DNA from: Ornithinibacillus contaminans
GTDB lineage: Bacteria; Bacillota; Bacilli; Bacillales; Amphibacillaceae
DNA: 43,063 nucleotides
Direction of reading: 5' to 3'
NCBI RefSeq assembly: GCF_001038425.2
Contig: NZ_LDPV02000001.1
Coordinates: 1-43,063, forward strand
A program made the position numbers and the translations under genes. The notes under the pieces are model-generated. The model made no database searches and had not been told where the DNA came from. It was given only the letters and a program-made list of their open reading frames with translations. Below, piece after piece: positions 41,763 through 43,063 of this stretch. Within the stretch, counting starts at the first letter, position 1. Each line of letters starts with the position of its first letter.

Positions 41763-42738
41763 ATGAGATATTCGGTGGTAGGAACAAGCTGGATAACAGA
41801 GATGTTTATACATGCGGCAAGAAAAACAAAACAGGCAGAATTAGTATCGGTCTATTCTCGGAATGAAGAAACTGCTCGTACATTTGCGACTAAAAATAGT
41901 GGTAAGCAAGTAATCACAAATTGGGACGAGCTGTTAGCGGATGAGTCAGAATTTGTTTACATTGCATCCCCCAATAAGCTCCACTATGAGCATGTAATGG
42001 ATTGTATTGAAAAGGGCAAGCATGTATTTTGTGAGAAACCGATGGCTTACACAAAAGCTCAGGCAGAAGCAATTTTCCAAGCGGCACAGGAGAAAAATGT
42101 ATTTGTGTTCGAGGGTTATCGTCATTTGTTTTCACCAAACTATAACGTATTAAAAGAAGCGCTTCGTAAAATAGGGCAGGTACGCGGAGCTATATTGCCC
42201 TACTTACAGTACTCTTCTCGATATGATCTTTTTAAAGAAGGCACGATAGCAAATGTGTTTTCACGGGATTTTGCAGGAGGCGCTTTAATGGATTTAGGGG
42301 TGTATCCAGTAAGTATGGCTATTGATTTATTTGGAAAGCCTTCTGAAGTAAAGTATTCCCCTGTGTTATTATCCAATGGAATTGATGGCAGTGGAACCCT
42401 TGTCTTAACGTATAAAGATTAATGTAACAATTTTGACCTCAAAAATTACGGATTCAACGCTTGCTGCTGAAATTCAGGGTGAGGATGGAACGCTAATAAT
42501 TGATCATATTGCCCCAATCGAAAGCATTGGCTTAACGATTCGGACGGATAAGCAAACCATTGAATTAGCTGGTTCCCAAGAAGAATTAGATATGGTTTAT
42601 GAAATTAATGAATTTGTACAAATGATTCAATCAAACGACCGTTTAAGCTTTGAAAAGTGGATGAACCGCAGTATTCAAGTAGCAAAATGGACGGAGATAG
42701 CTCGAAAACAGAACGGAATCTTATTTCCAGGTGAGTAA
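41763..42738 (+). pseudogene. Gfo/Idh/MocA-family oxidoreductase, frameshifted (YulF-like)
   Basis: Two abutting frames together make a complete NAD(P)-dependent sugar dehydrogenase-like protein of about 325 residues. The first (to 42422, 219 residues) has the Rossmann start YSVVGTSWITEMFIHAARKT, YIASPNKLHYEHVMDCIEKG, the CEKPMA dinucleotide-site motif, and GGALMDLGVYPVSMAIDLFG. It ends at a TAA after TLVLTYKD. The protein resumes in the +1 frame from about 42421 (NVTILTSKITDSTLAAEIQG) and ends LFPGE. A gain of one base or a loss of two near 42417-42423 explains it. It may be a sequencing error, a true mutation, or rarely recoding. Confidence 0.8.
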
Positions 42739-42742
42739 AAGC

Positions 42743-43063
42743 AGGCTGGGACATAAGTAAAATGAGAAGATACAAGGACGAACAATGCACTGATTTAGCG
42801 TAGGGAATATACGTAGAGTCCTGCGGGAGGAAGGGCTTAGGTGAGCCCCCGCAGTGAGGGTGCTACTTGAATAACCTTCTTCGTTCCCTTGCGCTGAGGA
42901 AGCATACTCCGAAGCGATACTAGCAGACACAGGCGCACTGCTTTTCAGCGCGAGGAGGCTCAGCAGCCCCGCGGCAAGGTAGACACTGCGAGGTAGTTTC
43001 GAGCAGATGTCACCCCTGTGCTGGAAGTGAAAGCGAAGTATATTCCCGGAGCGGGTATCGTGC
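42743..43063. repeat. Dispersed intergenic repeat, copy B (long form, runs off the window)
   Basis: AGGCTGGGACATAAGTAAAATG begins a copy of the repeat at 36548, matching it nearly base for base up to TTAGCG (42800) and again from AAGTATATTCCCG (43036) to the window end. Between these lies an additional 235 bases. No gene is present in this 325-base stretch. Confidence 0.72.
42801..43035. mobile_element. 235-bp GC-rich insertion inside repeat copy B
   Basis: Relative to copy A, 235 bases interrupt the repeat and are bounded by AGCG on both sides (42797-42800 and 43032-43035). GGGAATATAC near its left end (42803-42812) is the exact complement of GTATATTCCC just beyond its right end. Interior blocks such as CCTGCGGGAGGAAGGGCTTA and CAGCCCCGCGGC are far richer in GC than the genome background. 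It may be an insertion in B or a segment lost from A. Confidence 0.5.

Overview
The window reads as chromosomal DNA of a low-GC, spore-forming, salt-tolerant member of the Bacillaceae; an Oceanobacillus- or Virgibacillus-like genus is my guess. Support comes from strong AGGAGG-type ribosome binding sites with frequent TTG starts, many short lipoproteins with LAAC lipoboxes, a CotY/CotZ-type spore coat protein, a complete ectoine/hydroxyectoine (Ehu) importer, a YclNOPQ-type siderophore importer, type II isopentenyl-diphosphate isomerase, and dispersed intergenic repeats. No rRNA, tRNA, CRISPR array, prophage or intact transposase is visible.

Layout. 1-2.3 kb (minus): the N-terminal part of a tRNA 2-selenouridine synthase (mnmH), selD and exonuclease III. 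2.4-7.8 kb (plus): a ytr-like operon (GntR repressor, ABC ATPase, permease, a membrane-anchored extracytoplasmic protein, a second ABC ATPase, a MacB/FtsX-type permease) behind a promoter with three evenly built inverted repeats. 7.9-11.4 kb: spore coat gene, a scarred region with a 5'-truncated D,D-carboxypeptidase next to structured DNA, a Met-rich membrane protein behind a CsoR-like palindrome, and ddl. 11.4-20.3 kb: nitroreductase, SRPBCC protein, cystine-type importer tcyABC, VanY-like lipoprotein, serine beta-lactamase-like protein, pepT, a two-domain sulfurtransferase and tag. 20.3-31.5 kb: chemotaxis receptor, GNAT protein, an AraC/VOC/DUF899-VOC operon, aldo/keto reductase, a second-type RsgA GTPase behind two leader ORFs, an RSH-type HD hydrolase, a YmcC-like membrane protein, fni, an MBL hydrolase and a FrnE-type oxidoreductase.

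31.5-36.5 kb: Fur-box-preceded yclNOP and, after a 367-bp gap, the binding protein yclQ, then a SurA-N-type lipoprotein. 36.5-37.9 kb: a repeat element, a 20-bp-period degenerate array and murB. 38-41.2 kb (minus): ehuB, a terminator-like stem, ehuC-D-A. 41.6-43.1 kb: ytzI, a frameshifted Gfo/Idh/MocA oxidoreductase, and a second copy of the repeat carrying a 235-bp insertion bounded by AGCG.

The genes serve mostly wall maintenance (murB, ddl, VanY-like, truncated carboxypeptidase, Ytr exporter), solute import (cystine, siderophore, ectoine), and stress or translation control (RsgA, RSH hydrolase, glycosylase, thiol oxidoreductases). The most unusual signals are the tandem leader ORFs with alternative hairpins before rsgA, the three operators before ytrA, the 20-bp periodic array before murB, and the nested dispersed repeats. 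All functional calls come from reading the sequence; no database search was run.
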